Positions 1-10,627 of a DNA stretch of 64,000 nt are shown one piece after another; the first letter of the stretch is position 1; each line of letters opens with the position of its first letter. Below the pieces are notes generated by a model. It worked only from the letters and a program-made list of their open reading frames with translations. It was not told the origin of the DNA and did not search any database. Source of the stretch: Siphonodentalium dalli (lineage: Eukaryota > Mollusca > Scaphopoda > Gadilida > Siphonodentaliidae); the NCBI GenBank assembly GCA_032622095.1, contig CP136067.1:179586556-179650555 (forward strand). The letters are read 5' to 3'. The translations under genes were made by a program, and so were the position numbers.

Positions 1-660
1 CGGTCTTGCATTTATATATCTTTATTGCCTCCTCGTGGGAGAGAGTGTACATGTATAACATTACAGTGTGTTTGATATTTACATGTGCAAATTATATCCA
101 ATATAATAGGTACATATACAGTTATTTGTATGGTCGTGACGGCAATTCGACATAAATATTGTGCGTGGGATAAGCACATGCGTTCAGCGGAATTCGTGAT
201 CTAGGTGAGGTATGGTCAGGAATAGTCCAACTTCGATGAACGTTTCTTCCACTTGTGTGGAGTAACAGTCAGGAATAGTCCGAGCCAATGGGTTGAGATG
301 AGATCCTGTGTAATAGCGACGTTAATTGTGAGATATGACACGTCGAAAATGACATATTTATAAGCTATACTATCCAGATCGGTGACCAGAACATGTTAAT
401 ATTCGAGATTAAAGTACGAATTCACTTGTGTCACATAGTGAGTTAATATGCATGAGATTTGCGTCAGGGTTACCCAAAATAAGCTTGTTAAGCAATGTGC
501 AATTCGACGAATTGGTCTGACTCAGACCGTTCTCAATGGTTACATTTAAGAACATAACCATGATATGCGTTATGTATTTCGGTGGTCACGTCATTGCGAA
601 ATACTCATTCAGTTATCGATTAACAGGTGTGGTGGTCTTAGTGTACGAATAGATCAGGCT
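1..660. other. non-coding sequence, dispersed-repeat fragment
   Basis: I see no gene here. The first ~80 bases (a TATCTTTATTGCCTCC-like stretch followed by GGAGAGAG and an ACATGTATAACATTACAG-like run) resemble 47,855-47,925 in the same orientation, so they belong to a dispersed repeat. A phrase 'GTCAGGAATAGTCC' occurs twice, near 220 and 268. The only open frame in the area overlaps the tandem repeat that follows and shows no family features. Confidence 0.5.
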
Positions 661-664
661 CATG

Positions 665-2300
665 GCAGTGGCGTACATCTGATGTTAATTAGTGCTAAAC
701 ATATTTGTATCAGCTTTGGTGCCCCTCTACTCACCATTCATGACTCAAAAGGCGCCACTTTTGACATACTTAAACCATGTCAATTAGACTACTGATATCA
801 TGGAGATGATTATCTTATTAAATTTAGTGCCCCGTCTCTCACCCAAACGGCCTCTTTAAATCACATGATCATAGTCCATGTATGGTGGGGAAGAATATGT
901 ATCAATTTGGTGGAAATCGTCGCAATAAATATATTTGTTTTTAAATCAACCCCCCCCCCCTCCGTGCATCCCTGACTCGATCGGTTCATATCATGGAGAT
1001 GATTACGTATAAGTTTGGACATTGACGACAAAACATATTTAATCGTTTTTGCTGCCCCTCCCCTTGTATGCTCCTACCAACAGCGTCACTTTAGAACATT
1101 TTAACCCGAACCATTATCTTCCTCGTAAAAAGGTACGCCTGTTTGACCCATTTGTCTTCTGGATGGTCCACCGTGAAATTATATAGAACACAGACAATAT
1201 AGGCACCAAATGTGGCGACTTTAACTCACACGATTTTATTCCTCGTATCATTGGAGACGAATATGTATGGATTTGGTGGAAATTGGCGCTAAACATATTT
1301 TTATCAGTTTTGGTGACCCTCCCCTCCCTATCCTTGACTCCAGCGGTACACAATTAGAATCATTATCAAGTTGACTATATATAACATTAGTGGAAATCGG
1401 CGACTAAACACATTCGTATCAAATTTAGTGCCCCCATCTCTCACCTATTTGACATCAATTTGACATATTTAAACCACACATTGAGATTCATCGAATCACG
1501 GAGAAGAATATTTATCAATGAGGTCGAAATCGGCACTAAAAATACTTTTTATAAATTTCTTGTCCTCCGTGCACCATTGACTTGAACTACTGAAATCTTT
1601 AAACCACACAATTAGACTCCTGATATAATGGATATGATTGTGTATAAGTTTGGTGGTAATCTGCGAATAAACAATTTAAAAAAAAATTAAATTTAGTGCT
1701 TTAGCGCCGTAAAATCACATGATTAGATTCGTCATATCATGAACAAGAACGTATATCAAATTCGTGGAAATCGGCGCTAAAAATATTGTTATCAAAATGG
1801 CGGTGCCCCTCTCCCATTAAGTGCACTCCTGACTCGAATGACGCCACTTTTGACATACCTAAACACCATTAAATTCATCATATCATGAAGATTATGATGC
1901 AGAAGTTTGATGGTATTCGGCGACTGAACCAATTCTTATAAACTATAGTGCCCCATCTCCAATGCTCGTCCAAACGGCAACAGTTTGGCGTCGTTAATTT
2001 TCACGGTTAGATTCCTTGTATCATAGAGAACATTGTTCTTTAATTTGGTGGAAATATGCACAATTTCGGTACCCCTCTCCCCTATCGTGCACCCCTGACT
2101 CTAACGGCGCCACTTTTGACATATATAAACTACACCATTTGATTCCTCATATCATGAACACGATTATGTACAAGTTTGGTGGAAATCGGCGACAAAAAAA
2201 TCCCCCTCCCCCTTTTCTGCCCTTGACAACAACAGCGTCACTTTAGAAAATTATAACCCGCACCATTATATTTCCCGTAAAAAGTTATCCCAGTTATACC
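665..2300 (+). repeat. degenerate ~130-bp tandem repeat, about 11-12 copies
   Basis: The phrase GGTGGAAATCGGCG and variants recurs at about 910, 1274, 1391, 1523, 1649, 1764, 1908, 2046 and 2179, spaced 115-144 bp. A partial match to the following part of the unit lies at ~700. Each unit continues with a TAAACATATTT-like run, TTTTGGTGCCCCTCTCC, then 'gactc-aacggcgccacttttgacat' and 'cacaattagattcatcatatcatg'. Copies are well diverged and contain short poly-C tracts (e.g. ~949-960). Small open frames inside are by-products of the repeat. Confidence 0.8.
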
Positions 2301-2421
2301 CCTTTGTGACATCTAGATGCCCCCCCCCCCGTGAATTTCTGCAGAACACAGACAGACAGACATTCACAAATATAGATATAAATGGCCGGTGACACTTAAC
2401 CAACACCGATTACCCAGTTAA

Positions 2422-3264
2422 TGTACCAAGACAACCCCAGGGACATAACTTTCAACCCAAGAAAGCAGACAAGCTTTAGTTCATAGGGGCCGCTCGATTC
2501 ACCATATATATCGGCGCGCCCCTGTTAACTATACGAAGGCACGATGTTTGACACGCAAACAACAGTTTGGACCACCTGAAGTAGAAAGCTAATGCAACAT
2601 GAAGATTCAGAAGTACACAGCACAATTTGCGGATAAGCTATCCTAGGTATATCCAGAAGAAGACTATTGAAACCCAATGCAGCGCGATGGACGAAATGAG
2701 CAGTCTAAAGGACGCATAGGAAAATGACGATCGCCCGATTACCCTAGGTACGCCTAGAATTGATGCGCCGTGAATATGCACTGGGCTGTCATTAATACCC
2801 TCTGTGTATTTAGTAAGAAGAAAACCGACACCCATTACTCAGTTCTAACCAACTTCCCAGCAGCTACCAATAACTCTCGGACACGCAGGAGGAGGCTGGG
2901 AGCCTTGACGAGCAGCCTTGGATAGGAATGCAAGGTAAACATTACAATCTTGTATTTCTAACAACACCTCACTGATGCGCCGACGGAGAAGAAGAGCAGA
3001 TGACAGGACGAGGAACACCACCCGATAGCAACCACGCAGACGACAGGCCGACGAACTCAACCGGAACTCAACCACGCAGATGACAAGCAGATACGCCCAA
3101 CTTATGAGGACGCAAGAAGACCCCAACCCGAAGCAGACCGCAGGAAGACGAACACAACTAGGAAGAAGCTATATGCCGACGATTGAATGCTATTGACTTT
3201 GTTGTAATTAAATAATCAAACCGTTTTGATTGTCTTAAGAGTTATATGTACCCGTATTGGCACA
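2422..3264 (+). mobile_element. 5' LTR-like block
   Basis: 843 bp, TG...CA ends. It shares long stretches with 15875-16600: the first ~110 bases, 'agaagactattgaaacccaatgcagcgcg', 'ggtaaacattacaatcttgtatttctaacaac', and the final 'aatcaaaccgttttgattgtcttaagagttatatgtaccc'. The middle differs by indels and substitutions. The flanking TTAA at 2418-2421 matches the base run after the right block. Open frames on the minus strand here have no recognisable content. Confidence 0.65.
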
Positions 3265-3276
3265 TATAATCTTAAT

Positions 3277-3297
3277 TGGTGCCTTCGAGCCAGGATC
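3277..3297 (+). other. candidate primer-binding site
   Basis: TGGTGCCTTCGAGCCAGGA lies 12 bases after the end of the left LTR. It starts TGG, the complement of the tRNA CCA end. Its reverse complement resembles the 3' end of animal tRNA-Tyr (GGCTCGAAGG-ACCA) with one extra base, from memory of that tRNA. The 12-base gap after the LTR is longer than usual. Confidence 0.45.
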
Positions 3298-3401
3298 TGA
3301 ACGCTAATCACAGACACAACGTGAAACCAGAATAGGAACAGTGTGAACAGAAACAGTGTTGGAAAATTCGCAAAACGTGAGTCTAATTGTTTGTTATCAT
3401 A

Positions 3402-4165
3402 ATGGCTACCCAATCTGCTGCTGGTGCTCTCGCCCCATTAACAGAGTCTATCAATTCTCAAATTTCTGCAATGGCCATGGCTACGGTGACACAGGTAGTG
3501 ACGTCATTTGACGGAGACCCCACGAAATACCACGGGTGGGTCAAGTCAATAGAAAAATGCGCAATATTAACCGAGGCTAACGACACGAATAAACCTTATA
3601 TGGCCTTTCCGAGTAGCACGGGCCCCGTTTAGGATTTTCTGCAAAGATATTTGGCCACGAATCCTAACGCCACGTGGCAAGAAACGAAAACTGAATTATC
3701 TAGTCGATTTGCCGAGATAAATGGTAATCAATTCGCCTTTTCGATGCTATGAAAAATTGAGCAAAAACACAACGAGAATTTACATGTGCTCGCCGAACGA
3801 ATCTTGGGAACGGCAACGGTCGCTTACAGAGATCAACCCGGTGGGATCAACGCAGTTGAAGGCCAACTCGTAAGGTTTTATATTGACGCTTTAAGAAGCG
3901 ACAGCTTGAAAATGAAGTTGATTAGAGATGCCCCGAAGACGCTAAAATTGGCAGCCGAAATCGCCATGCGGGAAATGGGGACCCGACGTGTATTCAACCT
4001 ACGAACGGGCCGCGAAAATTACGAAACTGAACCGGAAGCGATGGAAATCGATCATTTCAGAAACAAACGAATGAGAACGACCGGCGAAATATTCGCGCGC
4101 GATAACCACACGACCCGAGAACATCGATCACGCCCGCGACTTCCGGTAGCGCGAAAAGATGGCAG
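3402..4165 (+). pseudogene. gag: gag-like capsid protein of the LTR element, broken
   Basis: The ATG at 3402 has a strong context (A at -3, G at +4). The frame reads an alanine/methionine-rich leader, then 'FDGDPTKYHGWVKSIEK', then 'TWQETKTELSSRF' and 'KIEQKHNENLHVLAERI'. This has the tryptophan-centred helix pattern and Q-rich 'L..R' helix of the retrotransposon gag family. Two in-frame stops interrupt it, TAG at 3630-3632 and TGA at 3750-3752. Both are explained by single C-to-T changes. After about residue 230 the protein turns basic, then enters unrelated sequence near 4165, where the 5' region of the non-LTR element seems to begin. No CCHC zinc knuckle or protease follows. The general family is fairly sure; the clade (Ty3/gypsy or other) is not. 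Confidence 0.65.
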
Positions 4166-4306
4166 CCCGCAAATTTTCTTTGGTTTGCTATTTTTCGATA
4201 AATTGACTAATGGAGTGATGTAGACTGTAAATGTGTCTCGCATAGCGTGAACATTGGTTGTATTATTGTCGTGTTGCAAGTATAGGACATAGAAGTTGTG
4301 ATTAAA

Positions 4307-5764
4307 ATGAGTAATTCCAAGGATTTAACTGTTAGTTTTGATCGGGACAATTTCAATCGACTGAGTGGCAAGGATGTACTCAGTAAAATCAAAGAAGTAG
4401 TGGATATAAAGGACATCGCTGCCATTCAGGTAACACAGAATAGTTGCTTTGTTAAATTATCCAACATAGAAGCCAAACATTCCCTGGTTGACAATGGTTT
4501 TCGCCTGTTTGGAAATTTTGTCCGTCCACAAGATGTCGGAAAGGAGTCCATAAATGTAACTATTTGTGACGCCCCGCTGTGGCTAGATGATTCGGTTATC
4601 TTAGAAAGTTTATCGACATTCGGTACTGTTATAGGGAGCTCTTTGAAACGGGGGAAATATACCGGTACGGATGTGGAAAACGGCGTCATTCATGTGTGCA
4701 TTGAAGAATGCAATGTTGACATTCCAAATCTGCTCAAAATAGGCGAAGACACGGTCAGATTATTTTCACCAAAAACAATGATCTCTTGTAAACATTGTAA
4801 CACAGCGCACTATGCAAATATAGTGTGCGATGAGTTAAGACAGTTCAGACGGTCGTGCGCGCGTTGTTTTATGAGCCACCCTACTTGGAAATGCGTGAAT
4901 GAAATTCACTGCCGATTTTGTCGATTGCCAGGTCATAAAATTGCACACTGTGTCAAACGCATGAAACTAAATGACACAGACGGTGGCCCAGACGGAGATA
5001 ATCCTGAGATAATTATTCGTCCGTCGAAGGCTAGCGAACCTGCTGTCAACAATGACACAGGTAAAGTGTACACTCAGGAACTCGATGATTCTAACGATGA
5101 ACTTGGTGATTCCGATGAAACTGGGCAGGTAAATGGTAAGGCTAATGAATCTAGTGGACAGTATGATGGGCCTATTGACACTATTATTATTGGCGCAAGC
5201 AATCTCCGTAATGTCGAAGTTAACTTGCCGAGTGTTCCAAAAATCAGGTCATCAAACGGTTGATATCGATGAGGTGTTTGCGTCTATCGCGAACGACACA
5301 TCAATTGACTGTGAGCAAATAAAGTGCGTCGGTATTCATCTCGGAACAAATGACGTGTCTCGTTGTAACAGTGGGGATGTGGTTAAAGTTAGATTTGTTC
5401 AGCTTTTCCCAAAACTGTCATCTTTCTTTCCAAATGCGAAAATAAATGTATGCAGTATCCCACCCGCAAAGGTCTGTCCAGGAAAATACAGTCGCACAAC
5501 GAGGTGACTGCTGCAGTGAATAAGTTCGTGAGTGAGCTAACCAAAACGATGCCCAATTTCAGCTTTGTTGACAATGACGAGATATTCACACAAAGGGGAA
5601 CTGTAAAGAAATCACCTTTCTCTAAAGATGATTCATCCGGTATCCATCTTAGTCCAAAAGGGAAGGAGGCACTTGCCAATCGCTTCCGTGACATAACTGT
5701 CAAAAAGCGTAGACTAAGTGAGCGTTCTCATAGCCCTGAGAACAAGGCCCCAAAGCATGACTGA
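4307..5764 (+). pseudogene. ORF1 of the non-LTR element: zinc-knuckle protein with SGNH-hydrolase-like domain
   Basis: Starts at ATG 4307. Residues 1-150 look like an RNA-binding ORF1 N-terminus ('VKLSNIEAKHSLVDNGFRL', later 'LSTFGTVIGSS'). Three zinc knuckles follow: CKHC-x3-H-x5-C, CARC-x3-H-x4-C and CRFC-x4-H-x4-C (about residues 160-215), a nucleic-acid-binding feature of LINE ORF1s. After an acidic linker comes an SGNH-like esterase segment: 'DTIIIGASN' (block I with Ser), 'GIHLGTNDVS' (block III with Asn-Asp) and 'DDSSGIHLSPKGKEALANRF' (block V, Asp-x-x-His type). The reading frame shifts near 5225-5245 and returns to the original frame near 5450-5480, so the SGNH part is split into three pieces. 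It ends with a basic tail and TGA at 5762. Esterase domains are known in ORF1 of some CR1/L2-type elements; activity here is lost. Confidence 0.75.
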
Positions 5765-6489
5765 TATATGCCTATCGATGACGAAAGAGCGAGAACCTCC
5801 AATGTAAAGCGTTCGCCGCATTGTAATAGTAACTATCGCTGTCTGTATAATAGTGATGAGTCGACTAGCTCACACACGTCAAGTAAACAAGTAGTTAATT
5901 CAATTACAACCTTTAACTCAAATCTTGTCGTTAGTTCCGTTGAGAAAACTAATTACTCAAGTCCCCATCTTATATATGAACCACACACAAAGGAATCAAA
6001 ACTATTAAATAATCAAATTGAGATGTTTTCTGACCATTCTCAGACCACTGACCGTTACTCGAGTCAATCGCATCTCTCAAAATGTAGTGTCACTGACGAT
6101 TCGTCTACTTGTACATGTATGGTAAATATAGCTGATCATGTATTGAACCAGACCAATCATGATGTTACTGCGGAATACTATAATGATGGAACAGCTATAT
6201 CTGCGACGAATCTTGATCGCGGTTTTATTGCATGCGACAGGGAAAGTACCCAGTATACTGAAACGTGGTGCGATGAATTGCCCTTTTGTGTACCTTTAAA
6301 GTCACATTCTGTTGCATGCACAAAACAACTTCCAGAGTGTAACACTGATAAATATCGTATGAGCAGCGTCGACCAGTCACTCATGAGTACAGACCGCGAG
6401 CAAAATGTTGCTCTAAATGATAGTCTAGACTTCATAGTTACCGATATTGTTGATGATGATGTGATATTATCTCTGAAAGACCTATTTTC

Positions 6490-7030
6490 AGGATATGATC
6501 CATACCTTACAGGCGATGTCGGAAGGGATGCTTTTGCGTTTGCATGTACCAAACATAATAAGGAAATTACGATGAAGGAGTTATTTTCAGGGGTTGAGAC
6601 GGGCCTTGCTAGTGAAACCGGAAATAATCTCTCGCCATATCATATTTCGCCCCAAAAATATGCCATTATTGATGTGCCCTATTGTATTGATGATCGTACC
6701 CATGGTGTTGATTCTAAGTTCATGTCAGCTGCCTCTACACAGAGGGGCACGGTGAGTTTAAAGCCTCATATAACGACATATTCTTATTAAATGATCCATA
6801 TCCTAGTACCGGCGATGTTGGAAGGGATGCTTCTGCGTTTAAATGTACCCATCATAATAGGGAAATTACGCTGAATGAGTTATTTTACGGGGCTGAGACG
6901 GTCCTCGCCGGTGAAACCGGGAGGGATTTCTCGCCACATTCTGCCGCGATTGATGTGCCATATTGTTATGATGATCGTACACATGTTGTTGACTCTCAGT
7001 TCATTCCAGCTGTCTCAACACAGAGAGGCG
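6490..7030 (+). repeat. in-ORF tandem duplication of a ~290-bp module
   Basis: Two neighbouring stretches in the ORF2 extension are alike at protein level: 'GDVGRDAFAF...EITMKELFSGVETGLA...VPYCIDDRTHGVDSKF...STQRG' (about 6490-6750) and 'GDVGRDASAF...EITLNELFYGAETVLA...VPYCYDDRTHVVDSQF...STQRG' (about 6785-7030). DNA similarity is also clear. The copies are in different frames because of an indel near 6745-6790. A charged repeat module ahead of the endonuclease is unusual. Confidence 0.8.
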
Positions 7031-7141
7031 TAGGTAAGGTCGGAGAATTGATTCACACGAGTAGAAGTATATTATTCGAGTCTCACAACTATATGTATAA
7101 TACTGATTACGCGACTGGCGGTACAAATACATACATATACG

Positions 7142-7356
7142 ACGATGTTGATGATGACGATGATGGTGGTGAATCTGACGCTAGTGATTGCGACGACGAT
7201 GATGTTGCTTTTGAGTTTTATGACGACTACGATAACGGTGGTGATGATGATGGTGATGATGATGAAGACGGTAGGGATGATACATGTAATGCTGCTGATG
7301 ATGGTGATGATGATGATAATGATGATGATGATAATGATGATGATAATGATGGGATG
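7142..7356 (+). repeat. GAT/GAC-rich microsatellite coding an aspartate tract
   Basis: An impure (GAT)n run, densest at 7,236-7,353. In the ORF2 frame it encodes runs of Asp with Gly, Asn and Glu, about 70 residues, ending 4-5 residues before the endonuclease begins. Being a trinucleotide repeat it leaves the frame intact. An open frame in another phase (Met-rich) is a shadow of it. Confidence 0.85.
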
Positions 7357-9460
7357 TTGAAAATCCTAGCTATGAATGTGGGAGGCTTACGGAAGCGCCT
7401 GCATTACCCCGAGTTTCTGTCACTCTTAAATGGGTATGACATAGTATGCCTGTCGGAAACGAAACTTTTTGCCGAGGAAACAGTTGATATTCCAAACTTT
7501 GAAATTATATCAAATGTATGTAAGCCAACTGTAAGCCATAGTCACGCTGGTGGTATATTAATAGCTGCGAAAAAGTCCTCCAGTTTGTGTGCTAACACTA
7601 TCAGCAGCGAGCTTCATAACATTTTGTGGGCTACAGTTTCGCTGACTAAGCTAAATAGTGATATATGTCTGGTTATAGGGGCAGTGTATATACCCCCTGA
7701 AAATACAAAATATGCTAATAATAATTGGCATTCCTATCTGCAATTAGAGATCATTCGATTGCGCGAAATTAGTCCAGTCATTCTCCTTATGGGCGATTTT
7801 AACGCGCGAACCGCTTTATTAAACGACCATGTTGACAATAACAAAATCGCTCATGGCAGAGGGGTAAGTACCGTATTAGATGAGTATATGTTTGATGACG
7901 ATTTCGAATCCGACATCTCCATACCGATGCGATTAAGCGAGGATACGGGAAAGCCCAACACATATGAATATAGATTAATCGATACATGTATATTGTAAAT
8001 GGTCGAGTTGGCAAAGATAAGGGAATTGGAAAACGCACATGTAGAGATTCCAGCTTAGTTGACTATGCAATAGCTTTTAAAGTTGCATTTGTACGTGTGT
8101 ATGAATTTGAAATATTATAATTTTCTTGTCTTTACTCAGATGTACACTGCGGTGTCAGCTTGAAATTTAAAGTACCATTAAAGACGATAACTCCCCAAAT
8201 GAATTACACGAAGACGAAGTATGTGGCCAGGTAATGAAACAAAAAATTAAGCCTTGGGATGACACAAAAGCGCGTGAGTACATCAGCCGAGTTGAAACGC
8301 GTTCATCGGAGCTGGAATCCAAACTTGAAGTGGTTGAGAAAGCTCCGACTCAGATTGGTGTTGATAACTTTTCAGAATATCTTGGTAGAATACTTACAGA
8401 CGAGGCCACTAACACTTTTGGCTCTTACAGCAATAACCATAAACCGCGACATATGAAAACATTGAAATGTAACAAGAAGTGGTTTGACTCAGAGTGTCGT
8501 CGTAAGCGCAAGGCATTCAATAGAGCCCGAAAGAAGTACTATGTAAGCAAATCTTCATACTATAGAAATAAATTGAGAAAATCCAGTAAGGCATATAAAC
8601 GAACTATGGATACAAAACGAGCTACGATGCTAGAAAAGTGCAACCAAGAATTGAGGGAAATTCCGAAAAAGTCACCTGATTGTTTCTGGAAAACGTTTAA
8701 AAAATTCACTACTGGTAACAACAGTGTGCGAGCAACACACGATCCAATTGACCTTGAAAAGTTATTCTGCCATTTTAAAACACTGAATGAACATACAAGC
8801 AGTGACTCTAATGTATCAGCCTTAATAGAAAGTATGTAGGACCTCAACAGTTACGAAATTGACCTAAATTCGCCGATTTCAGTACACGAGATTCTAGATG
8901 TTGCTAAATCTCTGAAAATTAATAAAGCTGCTGGTGTTGATCAGGTATGTAACCGTTATATTAAGTCCACAATAGATATTCTTCTACCTTTTTATTCTCG
9001 ATTTTTCAATTTAGTACTAGATTCAGGTCTATTTTCAAATGTTTGGGGAACGGGTATGATAATGCCTATGTAGAAACGACCCAAATTCTTACAGAGGCAT
9101 CACTTTGCTGAGTTGTATTGGCAAACTATTCACCTGTGTTTTGAATCGACGCCTTGGAATTTATGTTGAGAGGAATAAATTGCTTAATGACAACCAGGCG
9201 GGGTTCAGAAAGGGTCGTTCAACAATAGCCAACATTTTCGTTTTGTACAGCTTGACTGAGATTTATTTACGTGGAGGGAGGAAATTATATTGTACTTTTG
9301 TTGATTTCAAGAAAGCATTTGATACAGTTTGGCGAGAGGGTTTGTGGGTCAAGCTTCTGAGAACGGGAATCAACGGAAAGATATTCAATATAATCCGAAG
9401 CATGTATCGTGTTACTAAATCATGCGTTCTTAGTAATGCTCGTACAGATCGCACGTCCCC

Positions 9461-9946
9461 AGGGAACCCGGCACTTGCGCGTATCAATCTAATAAATAAA
9501 CCTTTAAACTTTACAATTGCGCACCGAGAGATAACGAGCACCGCGCCAACGTGCATATCACCACCCTTAGGGTTGCTACGTTTAAGCGCTTCCCGTACAA
9601 ATTAAATGCGATCAAAAATATTCGCACGGCGACTTATTGGATGAAAAAGTATTACCCCGATGAATGGTAGAGAAGGCCATTGTGGTATTTTGCCCTAGTA
9701 ACAACTACAGTAGTAGTTTTCATTATCTTGACCCACCGATTTTGGTGGAAATTTGTTAAACGACAATTACCAAGGTTAGCCATTATGTATAATAAGCAGT
9801 TAGACCAGCGACCTGAGGATGCCCCGAATGCCGTGTCCAAAGGGCCCATCGACGAAGCAGTGGAGACGGATGGACCAAAGCAGTCTGCGCCATTCTGGGA
9901 CAACACTCATGAACGCCTTTTTCCAATTATAGCCACCAGAGGCTAA
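9461..9946 (+). pseudogene. C-terminus of a single-pass membrane protein, possibly env-like, of the LTR element
   Basis: The frame running to TAA 9944 reads a Cys-containing ectodomain-like segment ('TFKLYNC', 'TATYWMKKYYPDEW'). A hydrophobic helix of about 20 residues follows (about 9692-9748, Val/Ile/Leu-rich and bounded by W and HRFWWK), then a basic stop-transfer patch and a ~60-residue acidic/proline tail. Two in-frame stops interrupt it, TAA at 9497 and TAG at 9668. A single late transmembrane helix with cytoplasmic tail, between gag and the 3' LTR, is what an envelope-like third ORF of an LTR element would look like. Only the last ~160 codons survive and no fusion peptide or cleavage site can be seen, so it could equally be a captured membrane protein. 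It meets the truncated RT at 9440-9460. Confidence 0.4.
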
Positions 9947-10111
9947 CCACATCTGTGGCGGATTTGGATTAGTATTAATTATGTATCATATATTAATGTA
10001 TTCCGCATTTCCTTCGTATTGATTGTTGCACTGATATTAGGATCACTTGCATGTATATAGACATTTATGCGTTTCATATATTTCGAATATTAATTGTTGC
10101 ATAACGATAAT
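9947..10111 (+). other. remnant of LTR element between membrane-protein tail and inverted-repeat element
   Basis: Non-coding AT-rich stretch. Its last five bases, ATAAT (10107-10111), are the left copy of the target duplication of the next element. Confidence 0.5.
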
Positions 10112-10627
10112 CACTGTCGGATACCCGTTTAGGTTCGGACATTCCAAGATGGCGGCGCCCACTTAATCAGATAAACGGTAAGTGTATATATTGTCTCCAA
10201 GCAGCAATCAACGACATCTTTCGGTGATACACCTTGAAACAGTTATGTAGGAATTTGTATGCCCAACACATACGTAACACGCCTTTCGCATGACAGGCAT
10301 GTGAATTGTTGTATTGGGCGTGTCAAGTCGTTATAATTTTTAGAAATTTTATCGAGGCGGCGAAATGTTCGCTTTTTCGTATTTTTCTGGCCCTGGGCTC
10401 ATGCATCCGCAAATTTATATATTGTTGTGGGTAGATTAGGTCACCACACATCTTCGGAATGCAAAACCGGCGATATTTTTATTGTCTAACTCCGAAAAAC
10501 GACCTTTGAAAATTTCAAAATGTTCAGGTTCGGATTCGCAACATTCGCGATGAGTTTGTTCAGGTTCAGACACAATTTACGTTCAGGTTCGGACAAATTT
10601 GGTTCAGGTTCGGACGCATCAAAAACT
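10112..10627 (+). repeat. left terminal inverted repeat
   Basis: About 516 bases complementary to 12628-13151. Shared landmarks include GACATTCCAAGATGGCGGCG near the tip, 'acgcctttcgcatgacaggcatgtgaattgttgta', and 'gcaaaaccggcgatatttttattgtctaactccg'. AAGATGGCGGC resembles a YY1-type site. Confidence 0.85.

Larger units (their letters stand above)
4165..9440 (+). mobile_element. non-LTR retrotransposon (CCHC/SGNH ORF1, APE-type endonuclease), 3'-truncated
   Basis: A contiguous two-ORF LINE-type element on the plus strand. A short 5' leader (~4165-4306) precedes ORF1 with zinc knuckles and a GDSL/SGNH-like segment, then ORF2 with a long linker, apurinic-like endonuclease and reverse transcriptase. 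Homology stops at about 9440, in the RT palm before the YADD motif, with no 3' UTR or poly-A. Ordinary insertion truncates the 5' end, so loss of the 3' half implies a later deletion that also removed the neighbouring part of the host LTR element. Frames are broken at several places, so the copy is dead. The clade cannot be fixed by eye; a CR1/L2/I-like lineage is possible. Confidence 0.8.
5768..9440 (+). pseudogene. ORF2 of the non-LTR element: long N-terminal extension, endonuclease and partial reverse transcriptase
   Basis: The ATG at 5768 follows the ORF1 stop by three bases, suggesting reinitiation. About 530 residues of Ser/Thr/Asp-rich extension come first, including a duplicated module and an Asp tract. 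The endonuclease starts near 7357 with 'ILAMNVGGLRKRL', then 'VCLSETKL' (catalytic Glu), 'GAVYIPPE', 'LLMGDFNAR' (catalytic Asp/Asn), 'VNGRVGKDKGIG', 'SSLVDYAIAF' and 'SDVHCGVSLKF' (His of the SDH motif). A basic linker leads to the RT: 'LKINKAAGVDQV', 'RGITLLSCIGKLF', 'NQAGFRKGRSTIAN' and 'FVDFKKAFDTVW' (catalytic Asp of motif A). The palm YADD, thumb and C-terminus are missing. Frame breaks lie near 6745-6790, ~7984, ~8175 and ~9075-9095, with stops at 8118, 8837 and 9071. It is a dead copy. Confidence 0.85.

Noticed and set aside
7145-7360. Met-rich open frame in the GAT tract
   Set aside because: Shadow of the aspartate tract of ORF2 in another phase.
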